Assembly: GCA_002705125.1 (NCBI GenBank)
Contig: PAHQ01000027.1
Location: 3,705-10,532, forward strand
Reading direction: 5' to 3'
DNA: 6,828 bases
Source of the DNA: Verrucomicrobiales bacterium
Lineage (GTDB): Bacteria; Verrucomicrobiota; Verrucomicrobiia; Verrucomicrobiales; DEV007
Below are positions 5,755-6,828 of the stretch, one piece after another (within the stretch, counting starts at the first letter, position 1; each line of letters begins with the position of its first letter). The notes below the pieces were generated by a model. That model made no database searches. It was not told the origin of the DNA and saw only the letters and a program-made list of their open reading frames with translations. A program made the translations under genes and the position numbers.

Positions 5755-6828
5755 TCATTGAGTGGAATAACCATCAATTAAAAAGCTAATATTATTTACT
5801 TTTTTGAAAGACTCGTCCCCTTCTTTTATTACAATAGATTGGTCAGCTGAGATATTGCTGAAGACTTGGCTTGTATTAGAAGTCGGCCAGAATATTTCAA
5901 TTTTATCAATCTTCTTAAAGGCACCTAGCCCAATATGCTCTTGAAGAGGATTTGCTCCAAAACTTCCACCAGTATTAATAGACCGGTAAATTGATCTCTC
6001 TCCTCCTCCGATAGTCACTTTTATTTTTGCTCCTATCGCTGAACGATTTGAGATGACTCCTTCGAGTCTAATTTTTATCCAATGATTATTATGACCAGGA
6101 TTTGCGTATAATGAATCCCTGTACTTATCGACCCTCTTGGCTCCTCCCATCTGCTGAAAAACATCCTGGTCCCCGTCGTTATCAATGTCTACAAATGAAA
6201 TCGCATGCCCTTTCTGTAAATGCCCCATACCAATAGCCATCGTTACATCATGAACCGCTAACCCCCTTTCATTAAAGAACATTTGATTCGGAACGAGTTC
6301 AGCGATGTCGGGCTGACCTGTTCCAAGATAGAAATCTAGGAACCCGTCGTTATTTAAATCTCCAAAATTTGCTCCCATTGTGAGAACAGGACCATCCAAT
6401 CCTTGGACTTTAGCGAGGTTCTTGAACTTCAAATCCCCTTGAGCAATATAATGACCAAATGTTTGAGGGGCATTTTCAATTCTCTCGCCCAAGGCATAAC
6501 GCATGTAGGAAGATGTCGATCCTGTATACCCAGCAATAAATATATCCTGCAACCCATCATTATTGAAATCCCAAACCCAAACTGGAAAACTATTAAATGG
6601 TTCTGTGATACCAGCCTCTTGAGCCATATCTTTAAAAGTTCCATCACGATTATTGATGTACAATCGATTCTCCCCCGACAAATTTGAAACAACCAAATCA
6701 GGCCACCGGTCATTATTCAAATCTCCCCAAGAACACCCCTTACAGAATCGATAATTTTTTACGCCTGCCAACTCAGCCACGTCAATAAAAGTGCCGTCAC
6801 CCTGATTCTGAAACAACTGAGAGGGAGC
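5755..6828 (-). CDS. CRTAC1-type FG-GAP/ASPIC protein, C-terminal part (5' end outside window)
   Basis: The minus-strand frame stays open to the window edge; 357 residues are visible. The apparent start at 6816 is a TTG reading Leu inside an FG-GAP strand (QLFQNQGDGTFIDVAELAG), so the true start lies beyond base 6828. Numbering that TTG as residue 1, calcium loops begin at 32 (GDLNNDRWPDLV), 83 (WDFNNDGLQDIF), 153 (GDLNNDGFLDFY) and 210 (VDIDNDGDQDVF). The block LTMGANFGDLNNDGFLDFY, GMGHLQKGHAISF and MGGA is, from memory, characteristic of bacterial CRTAC1-family proteins, some of which carry N-terminal TPRs. An ASPIC/UnbV domain spans about 245-320 (SNRSAIGAKIKV, GGSFGANPLQEHIGLG, IEIFWPTSNTSQVF). 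A short tail follows with no sorting domain. FCKGCSWGD gives a CxxC pair at 25 and 28. It converges on the tandem pair and belongs to a different subfamily from them. Probably exported, but the signal lies outside the window. Confidence 0.93.
   Translation of the reverse strand, partial: APSQLFQNQGDGTFIDVAELAGVKNYRFCKGCSWGDLNNDRWPDLVVSNLSGENRLYINNRDGTFKDMAQEAGITEPFNSFPVWVWDFNNDGLQDIFIAGYTGSTSSYMRYALGERIENAPQTFGHYIAQGDLKFKNLAKVQGLDGPVLTMGANFGDLNNDGFLDFYLGTGQPDIAELVPNQMFFNERGLAVHDVTMAIGMGHLQKGHAISFVDIDNDGDQDVFQQMGGAKRVDKYRDSLYANPGHNNHWIKIRLEGVISNRSAIGAKIKVTIGGGERSIYRSINTGGSFGANPLQEHIGLGAFKKIDKIEIFWPTSNTSQVFSNISADQSIVIKEGDESFKKVNNISFLIDGYSTQ
6163..6723 (-). repeat. FG-GAP calcium-loop array in the CRTAC1-type protein (visible part)
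   Basis: Four loops keep the D/N-x-D/N-x-D-x-x-x-D pattern; the first has Arg in place of the turn Gly (NNDRWPD). Between them lie blade strands RLYINNRDGTFKDMAQEAG and QMFFNERGLAVHDVT. If the protein forms one seven-bladed propeller, the remaining blades are encoded beyond the right edge or have lost recognisable loops. Confidence 0.82.

Noticed and set aside
5755..6816. Taking the minus-strand gene as complete, starting at 6816
   Set aside because: The codon at 6814-6816 is TTG read as Leu in the middle of a conserved FG-GAP strand, and the frame remains open to the window edge with fitting residues (Ala-Pro-Ser-Gln).

Overview
The window is almost entirely coding and carries three genes of one broad theme: secreted FG-GAP/VCBS beta-propeller proteins with ASPIC/UnbV (CRTAC1-type) domains. 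The DNA looks moderately A+T-rich by eye. No phylogenetic marker gene is present. The long 'two-half' FG-GAP/ASPIC proteins and the shorter CRTAC1-type protein are families I associate with the FCB and PVC bacteria (Bacteroidota, Planctomycetota, Verrucomicrobiota, Lentisphaerota). A 'PETG(R/H)M.GG' motif leans me toward the PVC side, and the absence of a Shine-Dalgarno sequence at the one visible gene start fits either group. This assignment is inference from memory of the families.

Layout: positions 1-1956 (+) hold the 3' part of a large FG-GAP/ASPIC gene that begins before the window. Its first ATG lies inside an ASPIC domain and is not a start. After two in-frame stop codons (TAA TAA) and only six bases from the end of the first stop, 1963-5667 (+) encodes a complete 1234-residue paralogue. 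It has an N-terminal export signal (probable lipoprotein), seven FG-GAP calcium loops, an ASPIC domain, seven more loops and a second ASPIC-like domain. The visible part of the first gene aligns co-linearly with residues 590-1234 of the second, so the two are a tandem duplication and probably one transcription unit. An 87-bp gap (5668-5754) separates them from a convergent gene on the minus strand (5755-6828, 5' end outside the window). That gene encodes a different, shorter ASPIC subfamily.

Working picture (inference): the two plus-strand products are cell-surface or periplasmic double-propeller proteins, likely adhesion, scaffold or carbohydrate-related binding proteins that depend on calcium. 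The third protein is a separate single-propeller member of the same superfamily. No enzyme, transporter, RNA gene, mobile element or CRISPR array was seen. Every stretch longer than 100 bp is accounted for by a gene. The biological role of these proteins is essentially uncharacterised, but I see no evidence of a novel multi-component system within this window.
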